The notes under the pieces are model-generated. The model did no database searches and was not told where the DNA came from. It saw only the letters and a program-made list of their open reading frames with translations. A stretch of 64,000 nt of DNA from DASRHD01 sp035485575 (GTDB lineage: Bacteria > Verrucomicrobiota > Verrucomicrobiia > Opitutales > Opitutaceae). The translations under genes were made by a program, and so were the position numbers. The stretch covers positions 62,001 to 126,000 of the forward strand of contig DATHNW010000016.1 of the NCBI GenBank assembly GCA_035485575.1, in the 5' to 3' direction. Of the stretch, positions 1 through 8,598 are shown one piece after another; position 1 is the stretch's first letter, and each line of letters begins with the position of its first letter.

Positions 1-145
1 TGCAACCGGCCGAAAACGGGAGGAAAGACCTCCCCGTATTTAGCCGTAACTTCCCTCTTGCCCCGCAGGGCAAGTTTCTAAACAACTTTCTGTTCCGCCT
101 CGCGCGTAGTGCGCCGGCGGAAATGCCAGCCGCAACCTTTTACGC

Positions 146-1906
146 ATGCATAGTTTTTCCGAGCAATGTCTGGACATGGCCCGCTCAATCCTCGGCCATA
201 ATCTCGACGCGATCCAGCCCGACGGCACCATCCAATCCGCTCCCGGCGAATCACCCCGCCATGACGAGCCCGGCCACGTCGCCCTCGCGCTCGGCGAATA
301 TCATCGCGCCACCGGCGAAACCACCCTTCAGGGCTATGACCTCGTTGACCTCTCGGCCCGCTGCATCACCGCGCAGATGTTCACCGAGCCACCCGCCGAA
401 AACGGCCTGGCCTACGCTGCGCTCGGCCTTCTCTGCTTCGGACCGTCGAAGGAGCGCAACCCCGTGTGGGAACGCCTCGTTGATGAAACCAAGCAGCGCA
501 TCGACAAGGCCCTCCTGCACCGCAGCGACTATGACAACCACTGGCAGGCCTTCAACGTCGCCAAGGCCGTCGCGCGCTTCAGCCTGGGCCTATCCAAAAA
601 GGACGAGACTTCGCGCCTGATCGAGCGCCTCGTCGAGCGCATCAACGCCACCAGCTCAAACGGCTTCTTCGACGACGCCACGCACGGCTTCGGCGGCAAT
701 TTCAATCTCTACGGCGTGCTGACCTTCGTGTTCATCCGCTCGGCCCTCCAGCTGCACTCGAATCCCGGCGTGCGCGAACGCAAACTCCCGACACTGCGCA
801 CGTATGCCGAGAAATACATCAAGCTCATGCCCGACCTCGTCCGGGCCGACGGGCTGGGCTGGGCCTTCGGCCGCGCCGCCGGCGCCTACGGCCAGATGCA
901 CTGCATCAGCCTCATCCTGCAGGGCCTGCGCGACAACTGGATCACCGACGACCAGAAGCCCAAGTTCTTCGATCTGCTGCGCCGTCTGTTCCTGTTTTTC
1001 TACCAGACGTACCTTGACCAGGAGCACGGCTTCCTCGATTTGCGCGACACCGAGCGCACCGCCTACGCGACGCACACGACGCGCATGGCCAATTTCGACG
1101 CCGCGCGCTACCTCTGCCAGTGGGCGCGCCTTGCCAAGACCGTCCAGATGCCGTCCGGCTCCGGCCGCTCGAACGAGCCGGTGCGCACCGTCGGCCGTTT
1201 CGTCATTTTCGACAAAAGCAACCGCAAGGAGCAGGGCCTTTTCCTTTACCGCGACGCCGAGAGCGGCCTGCATTTCCAGCTGCCGCTCATCAGCAGCGGC
1301 AGCGTGCTCACGGCCGACTCCCTGGCCTTTCCGCACTGCCCGGGCGTGTTCGACTGGCCCAACAACGTCTACACGCCGGTCATGCTGCCCGAGCTCACCT
1401 TCGGCGAGCATACCACCCTGCCGGCGTTCTATGGCAAGAACTGCGTCACCGGGCTCGGCCTGCGCAACAGTTTCTACTTCCGCTACGACCAGCCCGAGCT
1501 CATTTCGACCAAGGAGGAGATCGTCAAGAACCTCGGCAGCGTGAAGGTGCAGTGGAATTTCTCCGGCGCGAAAATCTCCTGCGAATTCGCCTACACCGTG
1601 AAGCAGCAGGTCACGCTCGATAAGTTCCGCTACGCGCTCGTCCTCGCCGCGCCGCATTCGAAGTACCGCGTGGCCGGCTCGCCCATTCTGGGCCCGGGCG
1701 GCCACCGCTGTGTCGTGTCGAAAAACGATTTTCAAGCCGTGTGGCAGGAAACCGAGGTCGTCACCGCCGATCCCACCTATCGCACGAACTACGGCAAGAT
1801 CCATTACCTTCAGTTCCTCGTGCGCGACCACCCGCTGGTCATGCGCCCCGGCCAGATCTATCGTCTCGCCGTGGAGTTCGACCCCGACATCGCACGGGTT
1901 GAGTGA
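146..1906 (+). CDS. Uncharacterised 586-aa protein, probable helical-toroid plus beta-domain architecture
   Basis: Function not recognised. There is no signal peptide or membrane segment, so it is probably cytoplasmic. The first ~330 residues are helical and rich in Trp, Tyr, His and Gly, with clustered motifs: HDEPGH at 39-44, NGLAYAALGL at 86-95, DNHWQAFN at 130-137, GFGGNFNLYG at 181-190 and ADGLGWAFGR at 234-243. This is the texture of an (alpha/alpha) toroid, as in DUF2264 or unsaturated-glycan hydrolase/lyase families. The last ~230 residues look beta-rich. The start is the ATG at 146; no Shine-Dalgarno site is visible. It lies upstream of hisF on the same strand but is separated from it by an inverted repeat, so co-transcription is uncertain. 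A carbohydrate-active role is inference only. Confidence 0.85.
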   Translation: MHSFSEQCLDMARSILGHNLDAIQPDGTIQSAPGESPRHDEPGHVALALGEYHRATGETTLQGYDLVDLSARCITAQMFTEPPAENGLAYAALGLLCFGPSKERNPVWERLVDETKQRIDKALLHRSDYDNHWQAFNVAKAVARFSLGLSKKDETSRLIERLVERINATSSNGFFDDATHGFGGNFNLYGVLTFVFIRSALQLHSNPGVRERKLPTLRTYAEKYIKLMPDLVRADGLGWAFGRAAGAYGQMHCISLILQGLRDNWITDDQKPKFFDLLRRLFLFFYQTYLDQEHGFLDLRDTERTAYATHTTRMANFDAARYLCQWARLAKTVQMPSGSGRSNEPVRTVGRFVIFDKSNRKEQGLFLYRDAESGLHFQLPLISSGSVLTADSLAFPHCPGVFDWPNNVYTPVMLPELTFGEHTTLPAFYGKNCVTGLGLRNSFYFRYDQPELISTKEEIVKNLGSVKVQWNFSGAKISCEFAYTVKQQVTLDKFRYALVLAAPHSKYRVAGSPILGPGGHRCVVSKNDFQAVWQETEVVTADPTYRTNYGKIHYLQFLVRDHPLVMRPGQIYRLAVEFDPDIARVE

Positions 1907-1911
1907 TGAAA

Positions 1912-1979
1912 TGTTCACGGTTTATGGTTCACGGTTCACTGTTTTAAAATCGTGAACGGTAAACGGTGAACCGAGAACC
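1912..1979. repeat. Imperfect inverted repeat built from GTTCACGG-like units, abutting hisF start
   Basis: Two 28-nt arms (1912-1939 and 1952-1979) are reverse complements at 21 of 28 positions and flank an AT-rich 12-nt loop containing TTTTAAAA. The arms are made of repeated GTTCACGG / GGTTTA words. The right arm ends one base before the hisF ATG, where a ribosome-binding site would normally be, and no Shine-Dalgarno sequence is present. It resembles dispersed palindromic intergenic repeats; no second copy was noticed in this window. Confidence 0.7.
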
Positions 1980-2735
1980 ATGCTATCGAAGCGAATCATC
2001 CCCTGCCTGGACGTGACGGCCGGCCGTGTCGTCAAGGGCGTGAAATTCCAGGAGCTGCGCGATGCCGGCGACCCGGTCGAGGCCGCCCGCGCCTATGACG
2101 CGCAGGGCGCCGACGAGCTTGTGTTTCTCGACATCACTGCGTCGAGCGACAACCGCGCCATCATGTATGACGTCGTCGCGCGTACGGCCGAGCAATGCTT
2201 CATGCCCCTCACCGTCGGCGGCGGCCTGCGCAGCGTGGAGGACATCCGCGCCATGCTCAATGCCGGGGCCGACAAGGTCTCGCTCAACACCGCGGCCATT
2301 CAGAATCCGCAGCTCATTGCCGACTCCTCAAAAAAATTCGGCAACCAGTGCATCGTTCTCGCCATCGACGCCAAGCGCGATGGCAAATCCTGGCGCGTCT
2401 TCACCCATGGCGGGCGCAACCCCACCGACCTCGACGCTGTCGAGTGGGCCCGCCGCGGGGTATCGCTCGGCGCGGGCGAAATCCTGCTCACCTCGATGGA
2501 CCGCGATGGCACCCAGGCCGGCTATGACCTCGAACTCACGCGGGCGGTGAGCGATGTGGTCGAAGTGCCTGTCATCGCCAGCGGCGGCGCGGGCCAGCTC
2601 GACCATTTTGCCGAGGTGCTCAACCAGGGCCACGCCAGTGCTGTGCTCGCGGCCAGCTTGTTTCACTTCGGCACGTTCACCGTGCCGCAGGTGAAGGACT
2701 TCCTCGCCTCGCACGCAGTGACGGTCAGGAAGTAG
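1980..2735 (+). CDS. hisF: Imidazole glycerol phosphate synthase cyclase subunit HisF
   Basis: HisF takes ammonia delivered by HisH and converts PRFAR to imidazole glycerol phosphate and AICAR in histidine biosynthesis. The 251-residue length is typical of this (beta/alpha)8 barrel. Both catalytic aspartates are present: Asp11 in PCLDVTAGRVVKG and Asp130 in VLAIDAKRDG. The phosphate-binding loops TVGGG (near 78) and ASGGAG are intact. hisH and the other his genes are not adjacent, so the pathway is dispersed. The ATG directly follows a palindromic repeat without a Shine-Dalgarno site. The 3' end overlaps the convergent next gene by 11 bp. Confidence 0.97.
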   Translation: MLSKRIIPCLDVTAGRVVKGVKFQELRDAGDPVEAARAYDAQGADELVFLDITASSDNRAIMYDVVARTAEQCFMPLTVGGGLRSVEDIRAMLNAGADKVSLNTAAIQNPQLIADSSKKFGNQCIVLAIDAKRDGKSWRVFTHGGRNPTDLDAVEWARRGVSLGAGEILLTSMDRDGTQAGYDLELTRAVSDVVEVPVIASGGAGQLDHFAEVLNQGHASAVLAASLFHFGTFTVPQVKDFLASHAVTVRK

Positions 2736-3255
2736 CCGCGGCCGGCGGCGGGATCGCCTTCGGTGCGCCGACCAGCGCGCCCAACTGCTCCTGGATCGCC
2801 GCGAAAAATTCCGGCGTGAGCCCGCCCGACGGCACCTCGTAAAGCTGCTTCGTGCGCACATGCTCGAAGATATTTCTCTCACCGTCCGCACTGCGGCCTC
2901 TTGGGCGCAACAGTCTTTTCCGTTCGAGCATGAGCGCCAGGAATTGCACGAGCCGGGCGTTTTCCGACGCCGGCTCGGTCGCGGGATCGGCCAGCGTCAG
3001 GAACAGGTTCTCCGCCGTGAGCTTGAGCGCGCGCTCGGTGTTTTCCTCCCGGGCGCGGAACTTGAAGACCTGCACCCAGCGGCAGACCACGTAGCCGGGC
3101 GGCACGAATTCCGCCGCGCACTCCGCCAGCACGTCGCAACGCGTGAGCGCGCCGTCCGCCGTGCGCACGAGCAGGCTCGCGACGCGATCGCCATCGGAAA
3201 AAGGACGGCCGGAAACAAGACAGGCCTGCGCTCTCGGCTGCAAATTTAGTTCCAT
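2725..3255 (-). CDS. Conserved-looking hypothetical protein, 176 aa
   Basis: Family not recognised. The N-terminal ~50 residues contain three spaced cysteines (Cys12 in QACLVSGRPFSDGD, then Cys40 and Cys46 in TRCDVLAEC), which could form a small metal-binding or treble-clef-like knot. The middle (WVQVFKFRAREENTERALKLTAENLF) is helical and charged, and the C-terminus is Pro/Ala-rich. No signal peptide or membrane segment is visible. It is transcribed convergently to hisF with an 11-bp overlap and divergently from the phosphoesterase operon, 61 bp away. The start is the ATG at 3255. Confidence 0.75.
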   Translation of the reverse strand: MELNLQPRAQACLVSGRPFSDGDRVASLLVRTADGALTRCDVLAECAAEFVPPGYVVCRWVQVFKFRAREENTERALKLTAENLFLTLADPATEPASENARLVQFLALMLERKRLLRPRGRSADGERNIFEHVRTKQLYEVPSGGLTPEFFAAIQEQLGALVGAPKAIPPPAAATS

Positions 3256-3316
3256 TCAGGTTCCTTGTTTACTTGCTCGATGGGCCGACGCTAGCAAATT
3301 TCGTCCGCAGCACCAC

Positions 3317-3979
3317 ATGAACGGACGTCTTATCGCCATTGGCGACATCCACGGTTGCCACCTCGAGTTCGCCGAGCTGCTTGAACGCGTCGAGCTGGCG
3401 AAGGACGATCAGCTCATTCTCCTCGGAGACCTCGTGAACCGCGGGCCCGACAGCCTCCGGGTCATCGACCTGGCCCGCCAGCATCGCGCGATCAGCCTGC
3501 TCGGCAACCATGAGCTGCGCCTGCTCAACTATCGAAAAACCAAGGACCACGGCTTCCTCAAGGAAACCGACGAGGATACGTTCAACAAGCTCCGGCCCGA
3601 GGACTGGGAATTCCTCGAAGCCATGCCGCTTATCCACTACGTTGAGGAATTGAACATCGTGTTCGTCCATGGCGGATTCCTGCCCACCGAGCCGTGGCCA
3701 AGGCAGCCGGCCAGCGTGGTCACGCGCGTCCAGGTCATCGACAGCGAAGGCAAGCCGCGCAAGCGCGCCGACGCACCCGACGCGCCCGCGTGGGCCGACC
3801 TCTGGAGCGGCCCGCCGTTCGTCGTCTACGGCCACACACCACGGGCCGAAATCTACAAGCTCAAGTGGTCAGTCGGCATCGACACCGCCTGCGTGATGGG
3901 CGGCTATCTCACGGCCTACATCCTCCCGGAAAAGCGCTTCGTGCAGGTCAAGGCCCGCAAACGCTATTACTCCCCATGA
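3317..3979 (+). CDS. Calcineurin-like metallophosphoesterase (Ser/Thr protein phosphatase-like)
   Basis: The 220-residue product carries the full calcineurin-like metal-binding set in order: GDIHG at 9-13, GDLVNRG at 37-43, GNHE at 63-66, then VHGGF and YGHTP nearer the C-terminus. This fits the bacterial PrpA/PrpB or ApaH-like class, which hydrolyse phosphoproteins, diadenosine polyphosphates or NudX-type substrates. The substrate here is not determinable. The ATG at 3317 begins directly at the family core (MNGRLIAIGDIHG); longer in-frame starts would add an unrelated tail overlapping the upstream divergent gene. Its stop overlaps the next gene's start as ATGA, implying translational coupling. 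Confidence 0.92.
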   Translation: MNGRLIAIGDIHGCHLEFAELLERVELAKDDQLILLGDLVNRGPDSLRVIDLARQHRAISLLGNHELRLLNYRKTKDHGFLKETDEDTFNKLRPEDWEFLEAMPLIHYVEELNIVFVHGGFLPTEPWPRQPASVVTRVQVIDSEGKPRKRADAPDAPAWADLWSGPPFVVYGHTPRAEIYKLKWSVGIDTACVMGGYLTAYILPEKRFVQVKARKRYYSP

Positions 3980-4536
3980 ACGGCAACCATTTCATCGACG
4001 GTGCGCTGCTCCTCTGCCTGGACCTGCAGCCGGTGTTCATCGACGTCATCGCCGAAGGCCCGCGTGTGCTGCGACGGTGCCAGTTCGCGGTCGAGACCGC
4101 CGCCGGCCTCGGCCTGCGCACGGCTTTCACCGAGCAGATGCCGCAAAAATTGGGCAGCACCGCGCCCGAACTGCTCGCGCTCGCCGGCAAAAAATCGCCG
4201 GTCTTCGGGAAGTCCACCTTCTCCGCGCTCGACGATGACGGCATCCGGGATGCCTTGCGGGTGCTCGACGTCGAGCACTTGATATTGTGCGGACTCGAGA
4301 CGCCCATCTGCCTCTACCAAACCGCGCTCGCTGCCATCGACCACCAGCTGCAAATCACGCTGCTCAGCGATTGCATCGGTGCACGGCGACCGAATGATGC
4401 TGCAGCCTGCCTGCCCGCGCTCACCAAGCTCGGCGTGCACGTGCTCCCCAGCGAGACGGTGTTTTATGCGCTCTTGCATGATGCCAAGCATCCCTTTTTC
4501 AAGGACTTCACCAAACTCGTGAAAAAATATGCCTGA
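3976..4536 (+). CDS. Isochorismatase-like cysteine hydrolase
   Basis: A 186-residue member of the isochorismatase/nicotinamidase superfamily. The catalytic triad is visible: Asp in LCLDLQPVF near 16, Lys in FGKSTFSA, and nucleophilic Cys in ETPICLYQTA, preceded by the usual GLET turn. Family members hydrolyse amides or vinyl ethers; the specificity here is unknown. Its ATG overlaps the TGA of the phosphoesterase gene, and its own end overlaps the next start by 8 bp. The three genes at 3317-5515 therefore form a tightly coupled operon. The combination of phosphatase, hydrolase and RNA exonuclease has no obvious single pathway. Confidence 0.9.
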   Translation: MNGNHFIDGALLLCLDLQPVFIDVIAEGPRVLRRCQFAVETAAGLGLRTAFTEQMPQKLGSTAPELLALAGKKSPVFGKSTFSALDDDGIRDALRVLDVEHLILCGLETPICLYQTALAAIDHQLQITLLSDCIGARRPNDAAACLPALTKLGVHVLPSETVFYALLHDAKHPFFKDFTKLVKKYA

Positions 4537-5515
4537 CGCCGAAGCACTCCTCTCTGTCCGCCAGTTGAAGGCGCTCGACAACGCCAGCGGCCGGCCGTTC
4601 GCGAGCGTGCTCGTCGTGAAAAAAATCGCGGCCAAGACCGCCGCCAACGGCAATCCTTTCCTCAGCCTTGAACTCGGCGACCGCACGGGCTCGTTCGGCT
4701 GCACCATTTTCAACGACAGCCCGCTTTTCGAGCCCATCAAAACCGCCGGCGAGGGCGCCGTGGTGCGGGTTGAAGGGAAAATCGACTACTTTCAGGACCG
4801 CCTCTCGCCCCGTCTGGCCCGCGCGCGAGTGCTGGCCGAGGAGGAACTGGGCGCGCCCGGCCTGCTGGAAAATCTGGTCGAGACCGCGCCCGAAAATGCC
4901 GATGCGCTCTGGAAGGAACTGAATGATTTCATCGACTCGGTCGGCCACGCCGAGCTGCGGGCAACAGTGCGTGCGGTGTTCGACGAGGCTGGTGAAATTT
5001 TCCGCTGGTCGCCGGCGGCGGTGATGATGCACCACGCCTACCGGCATGGCCTCCTCGAGCATACTGTTCACATGGCGCGCGCGGCGAAAGCGCTGCTGCC
5101 GCTTTATCCCGAGGTCGATGCCGATCTGGCCCTGGCCGGCGTGCTCGTGCATGACACGGGCAAGACCATTGAATATGAGGGCTCGCTCGCGACCAAGCGC
5201 AGCCGCCGTGGCATCCTGCAAGGGCATGTCGTGCTCGGCTACCAGCTCGTGCGCAAGGCCGGCCTCAAGGCAAAACTCGACTCTGGGCGGCTCGAACGGC
5301 TCGAGCACATCGTCCTCAGCCATCAGGGCGAACTCGAATGGGGCGCGGCCGCGCTCGCCGCCACGCCGGAGGCGGTGTTTGTATCGCTCGTGGACAATCT
5401 CGACGCCAAGATGGGCATGGTGCAGCGGGTGCTGCGGCAGGCCGGCACGGGCGAGGAATTTTCCGAAAGGCTGCCGGGGCTGAATTCGCCCCTGCTCCTG
5501 CGCAAGCTCGATTAG
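4529..5515 (+). CDS. YhaM-like 3'-5' exoribonuclease (OB-fold plus HD domain)
   Basis: The 328-residue protein has the two-domain layout of the YhaM/Cbf1 family. An N-terminal OB-fold (about 22-100, with FLSLELGDRTGSF) would bind nucleic acid. A C-terminal HD metal-dependent phosphohydrolase domain shows HHAYRHGLLEHT at 168-179, the HD pair at 208-209 (LVHDTGK) and a later His in VLSHQGELEWG. Family enzymes degrade RNA, and sometimes single-stranded DNA, from the 3' end. It is the last gene of an overlapping three-gene operon and meets pilT tail to tail with a 4-bp overlap. Cellular targets are unknown. Confidence 0.92.
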   Translation: MPDAEALLSVRQLKALDNASGRPFASVLVVKKIAAKTAANGNPFLSLELGDRTGSFGCTIFNDSPLFEPIKTAGEGAVVRVEGKIDYFQDRLSPRLARARVLAEEELGAPGLLENLVETAPENADALWKELNDFIDSVGHAELRATVRAVFDEAGEIFRWSPAAVMMHHAYRHGLLEHTVHMARAAKALLPLYPEVDADLALAGVLVHDTGKTIEYEGSLATKRSRRGILQGHVVLGYQLVRKAGLKAKLDSGRLERLEHIVLSHQGELEWGAAALAATPEAVFVSLVDNLDAKMGMVQRVLRQAGTGEEFSERLPGLNSPLLLRKLD

Positions 5516-6594
5516 AGCGTCTTCAGCTTGATGCCCATGTCGATGAGCTTCTGGCGCATCGCCACGGAATCCTGGGCTTTTTCCACTGCCTCGTCGGGTG
5601 AAACCAGCTCGCGGTTGACCAGGTTCATCAAGTGCGTATCCATCGTGATCATACCCAGCTGGGCGCCGGTCTGGATGTCCGAATTGATGCGGAAGGTCTT
5701 GTTTTCGCGGATAAGCGAGGCGATCGATGTGGTGCTGACCATGATCTCGTAGCTGGCGATGCGTCCGCCGCCGATCTTTTTGCAGAGCACCTGGGAAATG
5801 ACAGCCTGCAGAGACGACGCAAGCTGTGTGCGGATCATCTCCTTCATGTTGGAGGGAAAGGCGTCGACAATGCGATCCACGGTCTTGGCGGCGCTATTGG
5901 TGTGAAGTGTGCCAAAGACAAGGTGACCGGTCTCGGCCGCGCTGATTGCGGCCTCAATGGTCTCAAGGTCGCGCATTTCACCGACGAGGATGATGTCGGG
6001 ATCCTGGCGCAGTGCGCGACGAATGGCCTCGGAAAAACTCGGCACGTCCACCCCGATCTCGCGCTGCGTAACGATGCAATGCTTGTGCGGATGGTAATAC
6101 TCGATCGGATCCTCGATGGTGATAATGTGACCGTCGCGGTTTTCGTTGATGTAATTGATCATCGACGCGAGCGTGGTCGACTTGCCGGAACCGGTGGGTC
6201 CGGTGACCAGGACAAGGCCACGCGGACGGAAGAGGAGTTCCTTGATCTTGTCGGGCAGGCCGATGTCGCGCAGGCCGAACATGCGGTTGGGAATCTGCCG
6301 CAGCACCATGCCATAATTACCCTTCGCCTTGAGGATGCTGACGCGAAAACGGGCTTTCTCCATGAAAGCGAAGCCGAAGTCGGCGCCGCCGTTGAGCTTC
6401 ACGCTTTGCTGGTGGTTGTCCGGCGTGATGGAAAGCATGAGCTTTTCCGTGTCCTCGGGCTTGAGCGCCGGGCCGTCGATGGGCGTCATGCTGCCGCTGA
6501 GGCGGAGTGTGGGCGGCTGGCCCACCTGGCAATGGAGATCGGAAGCGTTTTGCTCGACGACGAGTTCGAGCAATTCGTTCATTTCGTATGACAT
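5512..6594 (-). CDS. pilT: Type IV pilus retraction ATPase PilT
   Basis: This hexameric ATPase of the GspE/PilT secretion superfamily powers pilus retraction, twitching motility and often DNA uptake at the inner membrane. The 360-residue length is typical. Walker A is GPTGSGKST at 132-140; the His box reads GHLVFGTLHTN, and the C-terminal SIASLIRENKTF matches the PilT-specific AIRNLIRE motif, which separates it from PilB. No other pil gene is adjacent. It is monocistronic by layout, with rho upstream on the same strand and a 153-bp gap that shows no clear terminator. Relevant to competence because comM lies nearby. Confidence 0.96.
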   Translation of the reverse strand: MSYEMNELLELVVEQNASDLHCQVGQPPTLRLSGSMTPIDGPALKPEDTEKLMLSITPDNHQQSVKLNGGADFGFAFMEKARFRVSILKAKGNYGMVLRQIPNRMFGLRDIGLPDKIKELLFRPRGLVLVTGPTGSGKSTTLASMINYINENRDGHIITIEDPIEYYHPHKHCIVTQREIGVDVPSFSEAIRRALRQDPDIILVGEMRDLETIEAAISAAETGHLVFGTLHTNSAAKTVDRIVDAFPSNMKEMIRTQLASSLQAVISQVLCKKIGGGRIASYEIMVSTTSIASLIRENKTFRINSDIQTGAQLGMITMDTHLMNLVNRELVSPDEAVEKAQDSVAMRQKLIDMGIKLKTL

Positions 6595-6747
6595 GGCGCG
6601 AAACGGGTTGGATTTGGGCGGATTGGCGGTACGGAAAAAGACATCTCACTCATTGCGCCCAGTCGAGCTGTAACCGCGCATTTGCCGCTTTAACAGCCAG
6701 ATAGCGGCGCACTTTTCACGTGGTTTTGACGGCTGTCCGGTCGAAAA

Positions 6748-8553
6748 TCACCGGCTGAGCGTCATGAGGAACTCGGCATTGTTCTTGGTTTTCTTGAGAC
6801 GGGAAATGAGCATTTCCATCGCTTCAATCGCCGGGATGCCCTGCATGGCGCGGCGCAGGCTGTAAACCCGCTGGATTTCCTCGGGGTGGTAGATGAGCTC
6901 CTCCTTGCGCGTGCCGGAGCGATCCATGTTGATCGCGGGAAAAATGCGCTTGTCCACCAGACCACGGTCGAGGTGCAGCTCCATGTTGCCGGTGCCCTTG
7001 AATTCCTCGAAGATAACTTCGTCCATGCGGCTGCCCGTATCGATGAGCGCGGTGCCTATGATCGTGAGGCTGCCGCCGCCCTCGATATTGCGCGCGGCGC
7101 CGAAGAACCGTTTGGGCTTCTGCAGAGCGGTGGCCTCCACGCCGCCCGACATGATTTTGCCGGAGTTCGACGCCAGGGCATTATAGGCGCGCGCGAGGCG
7201 CGTGATCGAGTCGAGCAGGATGACGACGTGTTCGCCAGCCTCGACGAGGCGGCGCGCTTTTTCGCCGACCATCTCGGCGGCATGCACGTGGCTTTCGGGC
7301 GCCTCGTCGAAGGTCGAGCTGACGACCTCGCCCTTCGTGTGCCGGCGGAAGTCGGTCACTTCCTCGGGACGCTCGTCGATGAGCAGCAGGATCAACTTTG
7401 TCTCCGGGCTGTTGTGCGAAATGGAATTGGCGATGTTTTGCAGCAGCACCGTCTTGCCGGTGCGCGGCGGAGCCACGATAAGGCCGCGCTGGCCGAAGCC
7501 AATGGGGGTGAGCATGTCCACGACGCGCATCGAGACATCCTTGTGCACGTCAGGCGCCTCGAGCAGAATGCGCTTGAGCGGATAATACGGGATGAGCTCC
7601 TCAAATGGCGTGACCAAGGCAATAGCCCCGGGCTTGCCGCCCATGACTTTGTCGATGCGCACGACGGCCGGACAGCGCTCATCGCCCTGCGGGGCTTGCA
7701 CCAGCACTTCAATCTGATGGCCGCGCTTCAAACCAAAGTGGCGGATGAGACTCTCCGGCACGTAGGCATCCTCAGGGTAAAGCCGGTAATTAACATGCTC
7801 GTGCACGACAAAGCCATGGCCGCGATCGGTGAGATCGAGCCAGCCGCGATCGCGGATCTCACGCTTCGCTTCCGCGACATGCGAAAAAATCTTGGCCAGG
7901 AGCTGCTTGCGGCTGGGCGCGGTATCAAGTGTAAGCCCAAGCTCGCGCGCATGCGTGGTCAGGTCAGCGAGCGTGAGCGCGTAGAGTTCGTCCAGATAGA
8001 GCGGCTTGCCCCTGCCGGAGGAAACCTCGTCGGCGAGCTTGTCGAGCGCGGCGAGATCGGCAAAACGCGCCGGAGACGGCAAATCACCGTACACGGGGGC
8101 CAGACTGGGTGGCGGGGGTTGCGGCGGATAATGATTGCCGCCCTTGGGGCCACCACCGCCGCCGCCCGGCTGCCAGCCGTGCTTTCCACGTTTCCGCTTG
8201 TTGCGCTTCCAGAAGCCGCGGTCGTTATAGCCGCCGTGACCTTCCTGGCCACCACCGCCCTGCCCGCCCCCGCCTTCGGCCGGCGCATCGTGGACGGCCG
8301 GCTCGGCCGGAGCCGGCTCTTTGGCAGGCGATTCTTCGCGCGGCGCAGGCTCGAAGACGGCTTTGGCCGGTTCGGGCGCAGGAGCCTCGGCCACGGAGGC
8401 TGGACTGCCTTCGCTTGGCGCGGCGTCCGCGGATTTTGCCTTGCTGTAATAGCGGGTGCGACGGCGCGGCGTCTTCTTGGTCTCGCCGGCTTCGGGCTCG
8501 GAGCCAGAGGCATGAGACGTGTCATCGGCGTCGCTTTTGGGAGGAGTTTCCAT
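6748..8553 (-). CDS. rho: Transcription termination factor Rho with long low-complexity N-terminal extension
   Basis: Rho is an RNA-dependent hexameric helicase that ends transcription. The C-terminal ~430 residues are canonical: a Rho_N helical region (YLDELYALTLADLTTHAREL), a CSD RNA-binding fold (DRGHGFVVHEHVNYRLYPED), Walker A in APPRTGKTVLLQNIA, and the catalytic/Q-loop segment DERPEEVTDFRR. The first ~170 residues are an unstructured insert: acidic/Ala-Pro-rich, then Gly-rich with a basic patch (FWKRNKRKRGKHGW). The product is 601 aa against ~420 in E. coli. I chose the ATG at 8553; a GTG at 8577 adds only eight residues. coaE lies upstream on the same strand. Confidence 0.96.
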   Translation of the reverse strand: METPPKSDADDTSHASGSEPEAGETKKTPRRRTRYYSKAKSADAAPSEGSPASVAEAPAPEPAKAVFEPAPREESPAKEPAPAEPAVHDAPAEGGGGQGGGGQEGHGGYNDRGFWKRNKRKRGKHGWQPGGGGGGPKGGNHYPPQPPPPSLAPVYGDLPSPARFADLAALDKLADEVSSGRGKPLYLDELYALTLADLTTHARELGLTLDTAPSRKQLLAKIFSHVAEAKREIRDRGWLDLTDRGHGFVVHEHVNYRLYPEDAYVPESLIRHFGLKRGHQIEVLVQAPQGDERCPAVVRIDKVMGGKPGAIALVTPFEELIPYYPLKRILLEAPDVHKDVSMRVVDMLTPIGFGQRGLIVAPPRTGKTVLLQNIANSISHNSPETKLILLLIDERPEEVTDFRRHTKGEVVSSTFDEAPESHVHAAEMVGEKARRLVEAGEHVVILLDSITRLARAYNALASNSGKIMSGGVEATALQKPKRFFGAARNIEGGGSLTIIGTALIDTGSRMDEVIFEEFKGTGNMELHLDRGLVDKRIFPAINMDRSGTRKEELIYHPEEIQRVYSLRRAMQGIPAIEAMEMLISRLKKTKNNAEFLMTLSR

Positions 8554-8598
8554 GTGGTGGGAAGGGGGTGGCCGCACTGCCCGGGGCGCGGCGTGTGA

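Noticed and set aside
16..37. GGGAGG-AAAGA-CCTCCC hairpin at the left edge
   Set aside because: There is no run of T residues on the plus strand, and on the minus strand no gene exists that it could terminate. The sequence to the left is missing, so a function cannot be assigned.
656..1918. Long antisense open frame opposite the first gene, and many similar long frames elsewhere (for example opposite rho, proS, ftsH and the Mo hydroxylase)
   Set aside because: High GC makes long antisense frames common. Their translations are low-complexity, His/Arg/Val/Ala-biased and lack domains, while the opposite strands encode recognised families.
3317..5515. Phosphoesterase / isochorismatase-like / YhaM operon as a toxin-antitoxin or defence system
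   Set aside because: All three proteins are of ordinary size with intact housekeeping-type motifs; no immunity-like partner, regulator or mobile context is present.
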